Positions 19,341 to 29,313 are shown, counted from the stretch's first letter. The stretch: 64,000 bases of DNA from an uncultured Clostridia bacterium (GCA_947623595.1 CANQHC010000001.1:65299-129298); one strand, 5' to 3'. The notes: generated by a model not told the origin, from the sequence alone. Numbers and translations are program-made.

Positions 19341-20153
19341 ATGAATGTAAAAAGAGTTGTATCTGGACTAGTATTATTCCCTATAGTAGCTGTAGTATTA
19401 ATCTTTGGAAATCAATATGTTGTAGATGTTGTGATAGCAACAATTGCAATTATGAGTTTACATGAATTTTATAAGGCATTTCGTACCGGAAGAAAAGCTA
19501 GGCCTATAGATTGGATTGGTTATTTAGCAGCTGCAATGATTTCAGTTATCCATGTATTACCTAGAGGATGGATTTTAAGAACAATAGGTGTACTATTACC
19601 ATGTACTATTTTACTTTTGTTTTTACATGTTATAATCACGAATTCTAAATATGATATAAAAGATATTGCTGTTACTTTTTTTGGAATTTTTTATATTGTT
19701 ATATTTTTAATGTTTATTTCAATAATTCATGAAAATTTGCCAAATGGAAAATTCTTAATATGGTATGCGTTTTTTACTGCTTGGGGAACTGATATTTTTG
19801 CTTATATTGTTGGAAAATCATTCGGCAAACATCATTTTACTAAAGTTAGTCCAAATAAAACAATAGAAGGTTGTATTGGAGGAATTGCAGGAGCAATTTT
19901 ATTAGTTTTTCTTTATACTTTAGTATGCAATTATGTTTTTAACTTAGATTTTTCATATCTTACAATGATTGGTATTGCATTTGTCTTAAGTATAATTAGT
20001 CAAGTTGGAGATTTATCAGCATCTAGTATTAAGAGATATACTGGAATTAAAGATTTTAGTAATTTGATTCCAGGGCATGGTGGAATGTTAGATAGAATTG
20101 ATAGTGTTATTTTTATAGCACCATTTGCATATTTTTTATTTATGCTAATCTAA
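19341..20153 (+). CDS. cdsA: Phosphatidate cytidylyltransferase
   Basis: Integral membrane enzyme forming CDP-diacylglycerol from phosphatidate and CTP, the precursor used by PgsA (5032-5631). 270 aa, about seven to eight hydrophobic spans. The C-terminal CTP-transferase signature is complete: SQVGDLSASSIKR, then IPGHGGMLDRIDS. SD GAAAGGA precedes the ATG, 15 nt after uppS. Confidence 0.95.
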   Translation: MNVKRVVSGLVLFPIVAVVLIFGNQYVVDVVIATIAIMSLHEFYKAFRTGRKARPIDWIGYLAAAMISVIHVLPRGWILRTIGVLLPCTILLLFLHVIITNSKYDIKDIAVTFFGIFYIVIFLMFISIIHENLPNGKFLIWYAFFTAWGTDIFAYIVGKSFGKHHFTKVSPNKTIEGCIGGIAGAILLVFLYTLVCNYVFNLDFSYLTMIGIAFVLSIISQVGDLSASSIKRYTGIKDFSNLIPGHGGMLDRIDSVIFIAPFAYFLFMLI

Positions 20154-20179
20154 TTAATTAGAACGCAAAATTATCTAAG

Positions 20180-20208
20180 CTTCTAATTTATGCATTATAA
20201 ATTAGAAG
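20180..20208 (+). other. 12-bp hairpin between cdsA and rseP
   Basis: CTTCTAATTTAT (20180-20191) pairs perfectly with ATAAATTAGAAG (20197-20208), loop GCATT. No T-run follows; it may stabilise mRNA or attenuate. It stands where dxr is usually found. Confidence 0.5.
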
Positions 20209-20261
20209 ATAGGTAAAACAAAAAATAATAATATATTAAAAACTAAAAAGGAGAAGTGAAA

Positions 20262-21524
20262 TTGCTAAATATTTTTATAATAGCATTAAAAATTATTTTT
20301 ATATTAGGATTTTTGGTATTAATACATGAAGGTGGACATTTTTTAATTGCAAAACTATGTAAAATAAAAGTTAATGAATTTGCAATTGGATTTGGTCCAA
20401 CTATTTGGAAAAAGCAAGGAAAAGAAACAAAGTATGCACTTAGACTAATACCACTTGGTGGTTTTGTTAATATGGAAGGAGAAGAAGAACGTTCTGATAA
20501 AGAAGGTTCTTTTAGTAAAGCTAGTATTCCAAAAAGAATTGCAGTAGTAGCTGCAGGTGGTTTAGTTAATATTATATTTGCTTTGATTGTTTATTTTTCT
20601 TTGATGAGTTTTACTGGAAATAATATTTCTAATGTGATAGATTCAATTATACCTAATACTGATGCACAATTATCACAGTTACAACCTGGAGATAAGATTG
20701 TAAAAGTAAATGGAAAAAATATTTATTATAAAACTAGTTTAGATAAAGTTCTTGAAGAATGTAATGGAGATTTATTAGAAATTGAAGTTGAAAGAAATGG
20801 AGAAAAATATACATTTCAAGTAAATCCTATGAAAGAAGAATATAATTATACAGGAATTGCAATTGCAAATAGTGATAACTTAAATACTAAAATTGCAGCA
20901 GTATATCCTAAAAGTCCAGCTGAAGTTTGTGGTTTAAAAGCAAATGATAATGTAATTTCAGTAAATGGAGTTGAAGTTAAAGATAATCCTCAGAAGATGG
21001 TAGATGAAATAAACAAAACTTTGAAAGAAAAAATAGTTTTTTCTATAGAACGAGATAACAAAGTACAAGAAATAGAGGTAGTGCCAGAAGTAAAAGCAAA
21101 TTATTATGTAGGTGTTTACTTAAAATTAGCTGAAAACAATTTTAAAAATAATATATATTATGCTTTTTGGAAAACTGGGGAGTTTGCATTTTCTATTATA
21201 GATAATTTAAAAATGTTATTTACTGGAAATGTTTCCATAGATCAAATGATGGGACCTGTTGGAATAAGTAGCGTCGTTGCAGAAACTAATGGAGTAGCAG
21301 ATTTTATATATATTTTAGCATTAATTTCTATATCATTAGGTTTTACAAATTTACTTCCATTTCCACCTCTTGACGGAGGAAAGATAGTTCTTTTACTATT
21401 AGAAGCTTTTAGAAGGAAACCTTTAAAAGAACAAACTGAAGTAGCAATTCAAATGGTTGGTTTTATGTTTTTTATTGGATTGTCAATTTTAGTTACTTAC
21501 AATGATATACTAAGAATTTTTTAG
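20262..21524 (+). CDS. rseP: RIP metalloprotease RseP (site-2 protease)
   Basis: Intramembrane zinc protease that cuts membrane-bound anti-sigma factors and cleared signal peptides. The HEGGH zinc motif lies in the first span (LVLIHEGGHFLIAK); two PDZ-like regions follow (around PGDKIVKVNGKN and LKANDNVISVNGVEV); the second active-site motif is NLLPFPPLDGGKI. I choose TTG at 20262, 8 nt after GGAG; GTG at 20256 is in frame but only 2 nt from the SD. About 420 aa, normal. It precedes polC, as in many Clostridia. Confidence 0.95.
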   Translation: MLNIFIIALKIIFILGFLVLIHEGGHFLIAKLCKIKVNEFAIGFGPTIWKKQGKETKYALRLIPLGGFVNMEGEEERSDKEGSFSKASIPKRIAVVAAGGLVNIIFALIVYFSLMSFTGNNISNVIDSIIPNTDAQLSQLQPGDKIVKVNGKNIYYKTSLDKVLEECNGDLLEIEVERNGEKYTFQVNPMKEEYNYTGIAIANSDNLNTKIAAVYPKSPAEVCGLKANDNVISVNGVEVKDNPQKMVDEINKTLKEKIVFSIERDNKVQEIEVVPEVKANYYVGVYLKLAENNFKNNIYYAFWKTGEFAFSIIDNLKMLFTGNVSIDQMMGPVGISSVVAETNGVADFIYILALISISLGFTNLLPFPPLDGGKIVLLLLEAFRRKPLKEQTEVAIQMVGFMFFIGLSILVTYNDILRIF

Positions 21525-21653
21525 TAAGAAATAAGAAATTGGAAATTATATAACAAATAATAAAATGATTTTATCGTACATGTAATTAACTATATAGTTA
21601 TTGCAGTTTAAAAATTCATCTTATTGATTTGAAAAAATACTAAAGGAGAAAAT

Positions 21654-24600
21654 ATGGAAGAAACAAATTTAAAAACTGTTAAACAAGTATTTAAAGATTA
21701 TAATTCTAATAGCTTTGCTTTAAGTGAAGCTAAAGTACTATGTGTTAATATTTATAAAAAAACAAATGAATTAGAGATAAAATTAAAGGTAACTTCTACT
21801 ATTCTAATTAAAGATTTAACTGATTTTGAAAAATATTTAGTAGCAAGGTTTAATTTTAAAGAAATTAAAATAAAAATACAAACTGACAATATAGAAAATG
21901 ATGCAGATAAAAAGATTGAAGCAGAGTGGGGAGATATAACAGAATATATGGCATATAAGCACCCATTAACAAAAGCTTTATTAAAAAATAGTACCATTGA
22001 AATTAAAGATAATAAATTAGTTGTTAAAATGGCGAGAAGAGGAAAAGAAATTTTAGAAGCTAGAAGTTTTGAAAAGATATTAGCTTCTAAATTACAGGAT
22101 TTATACCATAAAAACTATGTAGTCACATATCAAGAAGAAATTACTCAAGAAATGATACTACAGTATCAAGAATATGCAAAAGAACTAGAAAAACAAGCAA
22201 TTTTGTTAGCAGAAAAAGAAGCCAAAGAAGCAATTGCTGAAAAGAAAGAAGTAAAAAATGAACAAAGCAATAATCCAACTTCAAATGCTAGTGAACCTAT
22301 ACCAGAAGTACCAAAAGAAGTGCAGGAAGAAAATTCACCACTTATTTATGGCAGAAGTTTAAAGATAAAGGAAGAACTATCAAAAATAGTAGATCTTACA
22401 ATAGATAGTGGTAGAATCTTATTAGATGGAGAGATTTTAAATACAGATTCTAGAGAGCTAAAATCAGGAAAATTTTTAGTTACATTTGATTTATATGATG
22501 GTTCTAGTACAATTACTTGCAAAGCTTTTGTTGAAGCAGAAAAGCATGATGCAGTTATAAAAAGGTTAAAGGGTGCAAAAGGTGTAAAAGTAAATGGAAC
22601 TGCACAATTTGATCCATTTGCAAAAGAATTGGGAGTAATAGCGAATGTTATTATTGAGTCTACAGGAATTAAGAGAGAAGTAAGAAAAGATGAGGCAAAG
22701 CAAAAAAGAGTTGAACTTCATATGCATACTCAAATGAGCCAAATGGACGGAATGACAGCTGCAAAAGATTTATTGAAACGTGCTGTTAAATGGGGAATGA
22801 AGTCTATTGCTATTACAGACCATGGTGTTGTACAAGCTTTTCCAGATGCGCATAAATATTTAGAAAAAGATCATCCAGACTTAAAAGTAATTTATGGGGT
22901 TGAAGCATATTTAGCACCTGATAAGACCTCATGTGTCTCTTTTTCTAGGGGACAAAATATAGAAGATTCAACATATTGTGTTTTAGATTTAGAAACAACA
23001 GGACTTTCTTTTAGAACTGAAAAAATTACAGAAATAGGAATTATGAAAGTAAAAAATCATGAAGTAATTGATCAATTTAGTACTTTTGTAAATCCTGAAA
23101 AACCAATACCACAAAAAGTTGTAGAAGTTACAAATATTACAGATGATATGGTAAAAGAAGCACCAACAATTGATGAAGTTTTACCAAAAGTATTGGAATT
23201 TGTAGGAGACAGTGTATTAGTAGCCCATAATGCTGATTTTGACATAGGATTTTTAAAACATAATTGTTCAGAATTAGGATTAAAACTTGGAAATACATAT
23301 TTAGACACATTACGTTTAGCAAAAGAATTGTTCCCAGAATATAAAAAGTATAAATTAGGTTTAATTGCTGAAAATTTAGGAATTAAAGTAGAAGTGGCAC
23401 ATAGAGCATTGGATGATGTTGATACCACTGTAAAGGTATTTAATGTAATGCTTGATATGTTGAAAGAAAAAGGAATAACTACACTTGATGAAATGGATAT
23501 TAAACTAAGTGGAAAGGCAGATTATAAATCTTTACAAACTTATCATGCTATTATTCTTGCTAAAGATTATGTAGGATTAAGAAATTTATATAAATTAATT
23601 TCAATTTCACACTTAGATTATTTTTATAAAAAACCTCGTATATTAAAATCTATTTATAAAAAATATTCAGAAGGATTAATATTAGGTAGTGCCTGTGAAG
23701 CAGGAGAATTATATAGAGCAATTATTGCAGGAAAAACAGATGAAGAGCTAGAAGAAATAGCAGCTGATTATGATTACTTAGAAGTTCAACCAATCGGAAA
23801 TAATATGTTCATGGTAAGAAATGAAACAGTAAAAAGTGTAGAAGACTTACAAGATATAAATCGTAAAATAGTAGCTTTGGGAGATAAATTACAAAAACCA
23901 GTAGTTGCAACTTGTGATGTTCATTTTATGGATCCACAAGATGAAGTATATCGTAGAATTCTAATGGCTGGGCAGGGATATGATGATGCTGATGAACAAG
24001 CACCACTATATTTAAGAACAACAGAAGAAATGTTAAAAGAGTTTGAATATTTAGGAGAAGAAAAGGCTTATGAAATTGTTGTAACTAATACCAACAAAAT
24101 TGCAGACATGTGTGAAAAAATAAGTCCAATTTCGCCAGAAAAATGTCCACCATATATCGAAGGATGCGAGGAAACAATAAAAACAATTGCATATAATAAG
24201 GCACATGAATTATATGGTGATCCATTACCTGAATTAGTGCAAACTAGATTGGATAAAGAGTTAAATTCAATTATAAAAAATGGATTCTCAGTTATGTATA
24301 TTATTGCACAGAAATTGGTGTGGAAATCTAATGAAGATGGATATATTGTTGGTTCAAGAGGTTCTGTTGGTTCATCATTTGTAGCTAATATGACAGGTAT
24401 TACAGAAGTTAATTCACTTCCACCACATTATAGATGCTCTAATTGCAAATATTCTGATTTTACAGATTATGGATATAAGAACGGGTTTGATCTTCCAGAT
24501 AAAAAATGTCCTAAATGTGGTCATCCACTTTCAAAAGATGGAATGGATATTCCTTTTGAAACATTCTTAGGTTTTGATGGAGATAAAGAGCCTGATATTG

Positions 24601-26033
24601 ACTTAAACTTTTCAGGAGAATATCAAGCTAAAGCACATAGATATACAGAAGTTATTTTTGGAAAAGGTACTACATTTAAAGCCGGAACTGTAGGTACTGT
24701 AGCAGACAAAACAGCTTTTGGATATGTAAAAAAATATTATGAAGAACGTGGAATACCTGTTAGTAATGCAGAAATTTTAAGACTTTCTCAAGGATGTACT
24801 GGAATAAAAAGAACAACTGGACAACACCCAGGTGGAATTATAGTTGTGCCAAAAGGAAGAGAAATTTATGAATTTACACCAGTACAACATCCAGCAGATG
24901 ATCCTAATTCTGATATTATTACAACACATTTTGATTACCACTCAATCGATCAAAACTTACTTAAGTTAGATATTTTAGGACATGATGATCCTACAATGAT
25001 TCGTATGCTTTTCGATTTGACAGGACAGGATCCAACAAAAGTTCCTTTAGACGATAAAGATACAATGTCAATTTTTAGTTCAACTGATATTTTAGGAGTA
25101 ACACCTGAGCAAATACATTCAGAAGTAGGTACTTATGGAGTACCTGAATTCGGAACTAAATTTGTAAGAGGCATGTTAATAGATACAAAACCAACTACTT
25201 TTGAGGAATTACTTCGTATATCCGGGTTATCACATGGTACTGATGTATGGCTTAATAATGCACAATCACTAATTGAGGAAGGAACTATTACTCTTCAAGA
25301 TGCTATATGTACTCGTGATGATATTATGCTTTATTTAATAAAACAAGGATTACCTCCAAAGCCAGCATTTAAAATAATGGAATTTGTACGTAAAGGAAAG
25401 CCTTCTAAAGATCCTGAAAAATGGAAAGAATTTGAAGCAACTATGAGAGAATATAATATTCCAGAATGGTATATTGGATCATGTAAAAAGATTAAATACA
25501 TGTTCCCAAAGGCTCATGCTGCAGCATATGTAACAAATGCTTTTCGTATTGCATGGTTTAAAGTTCATAAACCAGCAGCATATTACACAGCATTTTTTAC
25601 AATACGTGCAGATGAATTCGACAGTGATATTATGTGCCATGGAGTAGAAAAAGTAAAAAATAAAATGAAAGAAATAGATTTACAAGGCAATAGTGCTACA
25701 ACTAAAGATAAAAATATGTATGCAATACTAGAGCTTGTACTAGAAATGTATGAAAGAGGAATTACATTTTTACCTATAGATCTATATGAAAGCCATGCTA
25801 CTAAATTTAAAATGGAATCAGATACAGAGATAAGGCCACCTTTAAATAGTATCCCAGGCTTAGGAACAGTAGCAGCTGAGGGGATAGATGAGGCAAAGAA
25901 AGATGGTAAATTCATGTCAATAGATGATATGAAGATTCGTGCTAAAATAGGAAAATCTGTAATTGAGTTATTAGAGAAAGTAGGTTGTTTGAAAGGAATG
26001 AGCCAAAGTAATCAGATGAGCTTATTTGGTTAG
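21654..26033 (+). CDS. polC: DNA polymerase III subunit alpha, Gram-positive type (PolC)
   Basis: Replicative polymerase with built-in proofreading; it marks the host as a low-GC Gram-positive. 1459 aa. Order: N-terminal domain, OB fold (~240-330), PHP domain beginning VELHMHTQMSQMDG (~350), an inserted DnaQ-like exonuclease with DLETTGL (~444) and VAHNADFD, the rest of PHP, a four-Cys zinc site (CSNCKYS; KKCPKCGHP), the catalytic palm with PDIDLNFSGEY, and C-terminal helix-hairpin-helix. SD AAAGGAG is 5 nt before the ATG. It ends the pyrH run. Confidence 0.98.
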   Translation: MEETNLKTVKQVFKDYNSNSFALSEAKVLCVNIYKKTNELEIKLKVTSTILIKDLTDFEKYLVARFNFKEIKIKIQTDNIENDADKKIEAEWGDITEYMAYKHPLTKALLKNSTIEIKDNKLVVKMARRGKEILEARSFEKILASKLQDLYHKNYVVTYQEEITQEMILQYQEYAKELEKQAILLAEKEAKEAIAEKKEVKNEQSNNPTSNASEPIPEVPKEVQEENSPLIYGRSLKIKEELSKIVDLTIDSGRILLDGEILNTDSRELKSGKFLVTFDLYDGSSTITCKAFVEAEKHDAVIKRLKGAKGVKVNGTAQFDPFAKELGVIANVIIESTGIKREVRKDEAKQKRVELHMHTQMSQMDGMTAAKDLLKRAVKWGMKSIAITDHGVVQAFPDAHKYLEKDHPDLKVIYGVEAYLAPDKTSCVSFSRGQNIEDSTYCVLDLETTGLSFRTEKITEIGIMKVKNHEVIDQFSTFVNPEKPIPQKVVEVTNITDDMVKEAPTIDEVLPKVLEFVGDSVLVAHNADFDIGFLKHNCSELGLKLGNTYLDTLRLAKELFPEYKKYKLGLIAENLGIKVEVAHRALDDVDTTVKVFNVMLDMLKEKGITTLDEMDIKLSGKADYKSLQTYHAIILAKDYVGLRNLYKLISISHLDYFYKKPRILKSIYKKYSEGLILGSACEAGELYRAIIAGKTDEELEEIAADYDYLEVQPIGNNMFMVRNETVKSVEDLQDINRKIVALGDKLQKPVVATCDVHFMDPQDEVYRRILMAGQGYDDADEQAPLYLRTTEEMLKEFEYLGEEKAYEIVVTNTNKIADMCEKISPISPEKCPPYIEGCEETIKTIAYNKAHELYGDPLPELVQTRLDKELNSIIKNGFSVMYIIAQKLVWKSNEDGYIVGSRGSVGSSFVANMTGITEVNSLPPHYRCSNCKYSDFTDYGYKNGFDLPDKKCPKCGHPLSKDGMDIPFETFLGFDGDKEPDIDLNFSGEYQAKAHRYTEVIFGKGTTFKAGTVGTVADKTAFGYVKKYYEERGIPVSNAEILRLSQGCTGIKRTTGQHPGGIIVVPKGREIYEFTPVQHPADDPNSDIITTHFDYHSIDQNLLKLDILGHDDPTMIRMLFDLTGQDPTKVPLDDKDTMSIFSSTDILGVTPEQIHSEVGTYGVPEFGTKFVRGMLIDTKPTTFEELLRISGLSHGTDVWLNNAQSLIEEGTITLQDAICTRDDIMLYLIKQGLPPKPAFKIMEFVRKGKPSKDPEKWKEFEATMREYNIPEWYIGSCKKIKYMFPKAHAAAYVTNAFRIAWFKVHKPAAYYTAFFTIRADEFDSDIMCHGVEKVKNKMKEIDLQGNSATTKDKNMYAILELVLEMYERGITFLPIDLYESHATKFKMESDTEIRPPLNSIPGLGTVAAEGIDEAKKDGKFMSIDDMKIRAKIGKSVIELLEKVGCLKGMSQSNQMSLFG

Positions 26034-26048
26034 AATAAATTGTTTTTA

Positions 26049-26086
26049 ATTATGTAAATGTTTTCTCTTGAAAACATTTACATAAT
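26049..26086. other. 17-bp perfect inverted repeat after polC
   Basis: 17 bases (26049-26065) pair without mismatch to 26070-26086 around the loop TCTT; the core is ATGTTTTC/GAAAACAT. Neither side has a good T-run, so this may be an operator, an mRNA-stabilising hairpin or a weak terminator. Confidence 0.55.
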
Positions 26087-26137
26087 GTTATATAATATAT
26101 TCAAAAATTTATTTTCTATTTTAGTGAGGAGAGTAGA

Positions 26138-28648
26138 ATGAAAGAAGACATAAGTTCAAAGCTTACAGAAGATATAGCAGTTACGAAAAACGATGTCACA
26201 AAAACTACAAAAGATGATAAAAATAATGCAATAAAGCAAACTCCTGAAAAAGTAAAGAGGCATAGAAATAGTGCCGAGCAAAAAGCAAAATTTATAGAAA
26301 AAGCTAGACAAATTCCTGATGATTTAGAAACTTTGCAAAAAGAATTTGGCTATTCTTCAACTTTAACTGTTTATCAAGCTCTTAGTAATGCTGGAATATA
26401 TACGGGTTCTAAAATAGAGAAGTTATTGAATAAAAAGACAGATGAGCAAATAGCCAAAGAAGGCAATGTAACTGTTGAAGCAGTTGCTAGAATAAGAGAA
26501 AAAAATAATAAAAAACAATCATCAATTAATAGACGAAAAATAATTGAAATGGCAAAAAATGGAGTTAGAGTTGTAGAAATAAAGAAAGCACTTAATTATG
26601 GAACTTCTAACGAAATATATAATATTCTAAAATCAGAAGGAATTTTTACAAGAAGGGAGATTATAGCTCTTTTACCTCAAAGAACAGATGAAGAGATTGC
26701 AGAAATGGGAAAAGTAACAGTTGAAGCTGTTGCTAGAATAAGAAAAGAAAAAATAGGAAATGTACAAGATTTTAAATCAAGAGCTGCACAAATTCCAGAT
26801 GATTTAGATACTCTTGCAAAGGAATTTGGATATAGTAGGTTTTCAATTTACAGTGTATTAAGAAGATATAAAATTTATAATAAGTCACAAATAATTGAAG
26901 CTATTCAAAAAAGAAGAATTGAAAATCCGGATGAAGCTGATATTGAAATAGCAAAAGAAGGAAATATAGAAGTTGAAACAGTTAAAAGAATAAGAGAAGA
27001 ATATGAAGAAGCAGGGCAAAAAAATCAAACAAGAATAGAAACTAATAAAGTAAACGCTAAAATAGAAAAAGAAAGAAAAAGAGCTAAACTAAGAGATGAA
27101 CAAGAAGCTAGGTTAGAAAGGGCAAAAAAAGAAAGAGAGAAAAAAGTTCAGCAGTTAAGAGAAAGAGAAGAATTAGTTATACAATTGGGAAAAAATTTAA
27201 TATTACCTTCATCAATATCAATGAGTGTAGGATATTCTATTGAAAAAGTTTATAGAATATTAAAAGAAAATGGAATATATGGTAGAGCAAAAGTTATAAA
27301 TTTATTAGAAAGTAAAACAAATCAAGAAATAGCTGAAGAAGGGAACCTAAATATTAAGGCTGTAGAGCAAGTAAGGCAAGAAGAAGCAGATAAAGTTTTA
27401 ATGAGAAAAATGTCAAAACAAAAAGAACATACAAAAACAAAACAAACAACTTATGTAAAAAGAGAAAAGGTAACATCAGAACAACAAGATGATACATATG
27501 GTCAGTTAGATAAAGAATCTACTCAAAGTGTTCAAAGTACTGAACAAGAAAAGGTAGCAACTAAAAAAATAGACTTTCAAAGCAGAAAGAAAATGATGGA
27601 AGACAAAGAAAACTTAATTTTTAGAGGAATAAAAAATATCGAAGATCCAAGGAAAATAGCAAGAGAAACACAAACAAGTGTGAAATATGTTTATGAAGTA
27701 TTAAAAAAATATCATTTTTATAGTAGGGAACAAGTAGTTAGTTTTTTATCTAGCTTGACTGACGAGCAAATTGCCCAAAGGGGTTCTGTAAATGTAGAAG
27801 CTGTGGGAAGAGTAAGAAAACAAGAAGAAGAAAAAATAAGAAGAAAAAACAGTTCTGAAATGCAAGAGGAAACTTTAAAAAAACAAAGGCTTAATGAAAG
27901 ATTGAAGATTGATGAGAATGTACTATTTTTTAAGCTAGCTAGAGGCTTTGAGCCGATTGAAAAGATATCGTCAATAATGGAATTAAATCCATATGAAATA
28001 AGATTTTTGTTAAAAAGATTGAAAATTTATACAAGAGAGGATCTAGAAAGATTAATAGAAACTTCTCCAAAATTGACTAATCAGCAAATTGCTGAAATTG
28101 CAAATGGAGAAATAAGTGCTGTAGAAAAGATAAGAAATCAAATTAATATAAGAAATGGAATTATAAAAAAAGTTCCTAATAATATTAGAAAAAACATTGA
28201 AATTATGCTCGATAGTTCAAAAACTGTTGAATATATTTCATACAAAACTAAGCGTCCTACATCTGAAATTAAAGCAATACGAGACAAAAGAATTAGAGAT
28301 AAGCAAAGAAATATAACAGAAGAAAGGAAAAAAGTAAATTTAAAGATAGAAATAAATGAATTAAGAAATCTTTTAAAAAATGTAGAATATGCTAGTAAAA
28401 ATTCTCAAGATGTGCTCTTTTTAAAAATTAACAAAATTTTAACACAATATGATACTATTTTATCTCAAACAGAATATGCATTTTTAGCATATAGTTGTAT
28501 GAAAATTGGAAAGTATTTACAAGCTATTCATATTGGTGAAATGTTTTTAAATTTAAGAGATACATCCATTGAAGGGATAATAGGAAGAATAGAAGAAATT
28601 CAAAATTCAAATGAAAAGAAAAAAGAGATGTGCGGTACAACAAGATAA
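26138..28648 (+). CDS. Large charged protein with six HTH-like repeats
   Basis: 836 aa, no signal or membrane span, rich in Lys, Glu and Arg. A ~25-residue module recurs six times: T[DN]xxIAxxGx[VI]x[VI]EAVxRIR, at about residues 101, 183, 269, 393, 552 and 652 (examples DEQIAKEGNVTVEAVARIR and DEEIAEMGKVTVEAVARIR). Before each copy is a second helical unit resembling another helix-turn-helix (FGYSSTLTVYQALSNAGIY type), so each repeat looks like paired HTHs. The region ~300-350 is a coiled coil. Multiple DNA- or RNA-binding units seem likely, but no characterised family was recognised. It follows polC and precedes a DUF1294 gene. Confidence 0.7.
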   Translation: MKEDISSKLTEDIAVTKNDVTKTTKDDKNNAIKQTPEKVKRHRNSAEQKAKFIEKARQIPDDLETLQKEFGYSSTLTVYQALSNAGIYTGSKIEKLLNKKTDEQIAKEGNVTVEAVARIREKNNKKQSSINRRKIIEMAKNGVRVVEIKKALNYGTSNEIYNILKSEGIFTRREIIALLPQRTDEEIAEMGKVTVEAVARIRKEKIGNVQDFKSRAAQIPDDLDTLAKEFGYSRFSIYSVLRRYKIYNKSQIIEAIQKRRIENPDEADIEIAKEGNIEVETVKRIREEYEEAGQKNQTRIETNKVNAKIEKERKRAKLRDEQEARLERAKKEREKKVQQLREREELVIQLGKNLILPSSISMSVGYSIEKVYRILKENGIYGRAKVINLLESKTNQEIAEEGNLNIKAVEQVRQEEADKVLMRKMSKQKEHTKTKQTTYVKREKVTSEQQDDTYGQLDKESTQSVQSTEQEKVATKKIDFQSRKKMMEDKENLIFRGIKNIEDPRKIARETQTSVKYVYEVLKKYHFYSREQVVSFLSSLTDEQIAQRGSVNVEAVGRVRKQEEEKIRRKNSSEMQEETLKKQRLNERLKIDENVLFFKLARGFEPIEKISSIMELNPYEIRFLLKRLKIYTREDLERLIETSPKLTNQQIAEIANGEISAVEKIRNQINIRNGIIKKVPNNIRKNIEIMLDSSKTVEYISYKTKRPTSEIKAIRDKRIRDKQRNITEERKKVNLKIEINELRNLLKNVEYASKNSQDVLFLKINKILTQYDTILSQTEYAFLAYSCMKIGKYLQAIHIGEMFLNLRDTSIEGIIGRIEEIQNSNEKKKEMCGTTR

Positions 28649-28671
28649 ATATAATAAAAGGAAAAATATAT

Positions 28672-28956
28672 ATGAATATAGAGGAAGTATTTAATATACA
28701 AAATATTTTAATTTATGTAATTTGTATTAACCTATTAACATTTTTTGTTATGTGGTTAGATAAAAGGAAAGCTAAAAAAGGAAAGTGGAGAATACCTGAA
28801 AATACATTATTACTCTTAGTTGTTCTAGGAGGAGGGATAGGTGGTATTGCTGGAATGTATGTATTTAGGCATAAAACACAAAAAATGAGGTTTGTAATAG
28901 GTTTTCCTTTAATATTAATTTGTGAAATTTTATTAATTTTATTATTCGTTCTTTAA
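28672..28956 (+). CDS. DUF1294 small membrane protein
   Basis: 94 aa with three hydrophobic spans. The pattern KWRIPENTLLLLVVLGGG, GGIAGMYVFRHKTQK and a following GFP matches DUF1294, a family of unknown function; in other proteins it is fused to a cold-shock domain, absent here. The start is the ATG at 28672 with AAAAGGA upstream; a longer frame from 28630 overlaps the preceding gene and lacks an SD. Confidence 0.85.
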   Translation: MNIEEVFNIQNILIYVICINLLTFFVMWLDKRKAKKGKWRIPENTLLLLVVLGGGIGGIAGMYVFRHKTQKMRFVIGFPLILICEILLILLFVL

Positions 28957-29035
28957 TGGAAATAAATGTAAAATAGTAAAATAAAAATGAAAAATAAAAA
29001 GTTACCATAACAAAATAACAAATAATTTAAAAAAG

Positions 29036-29313
29036 TTATCCACAGAAATTAATCACTATTTTCAGTTATTCACAGAGTTATCCACATTATCCACAATAAT
29101 GTGGATAATATTTTTTGTAAACCTCATGTAATTATTATGTAACATAATCATAGAATTTGTAAAAAATGAGTAATATTTTTGTAATAAAAAGCATATAATA
29201 TTGATGAAAAATATATAAAAATGTAAAAAAAGTAAAATTTTTGAATCTAAAATATGACAAAAATATTACAATTTAAGTATTTTTTGCGCATTAGGAAAAA
29301 AATTTTATCCACA
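29036..29313. promoter_or_regulatory. Cluster of six DnaA boxes
   Basis: TTATCCACA occurs at 29036-29044, 29078-29086, 29087-29095 and 29305-29313, TTATTCACA at 29066-29074, and the reverse complement TGTGGATAA at 29100-29108. Five match the strict consensus TTATCCACA and all match TTATNCACA. The rest of the 538-bp gap (28957-29494) is extremely AT-rich and has no gene. The pair 29087-29095/29100-29108 also forms a hairpin followed by T residues, so it may double as the DUF1294 terminator. Known DnaA-box clusters act in replication control or gene regulation. Confidence 0.8.

Noticed and set aside
29036-29313. Reading the DnaA-box cluster as the chromosomal origin
   Set aside because: Genes run on the plus strand on both sides, no dnaA, dnaN, rpmH or gyr genes are near, and one inverted box pair doubles as a terminator. 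Kept as a regulatory or titration cluster.
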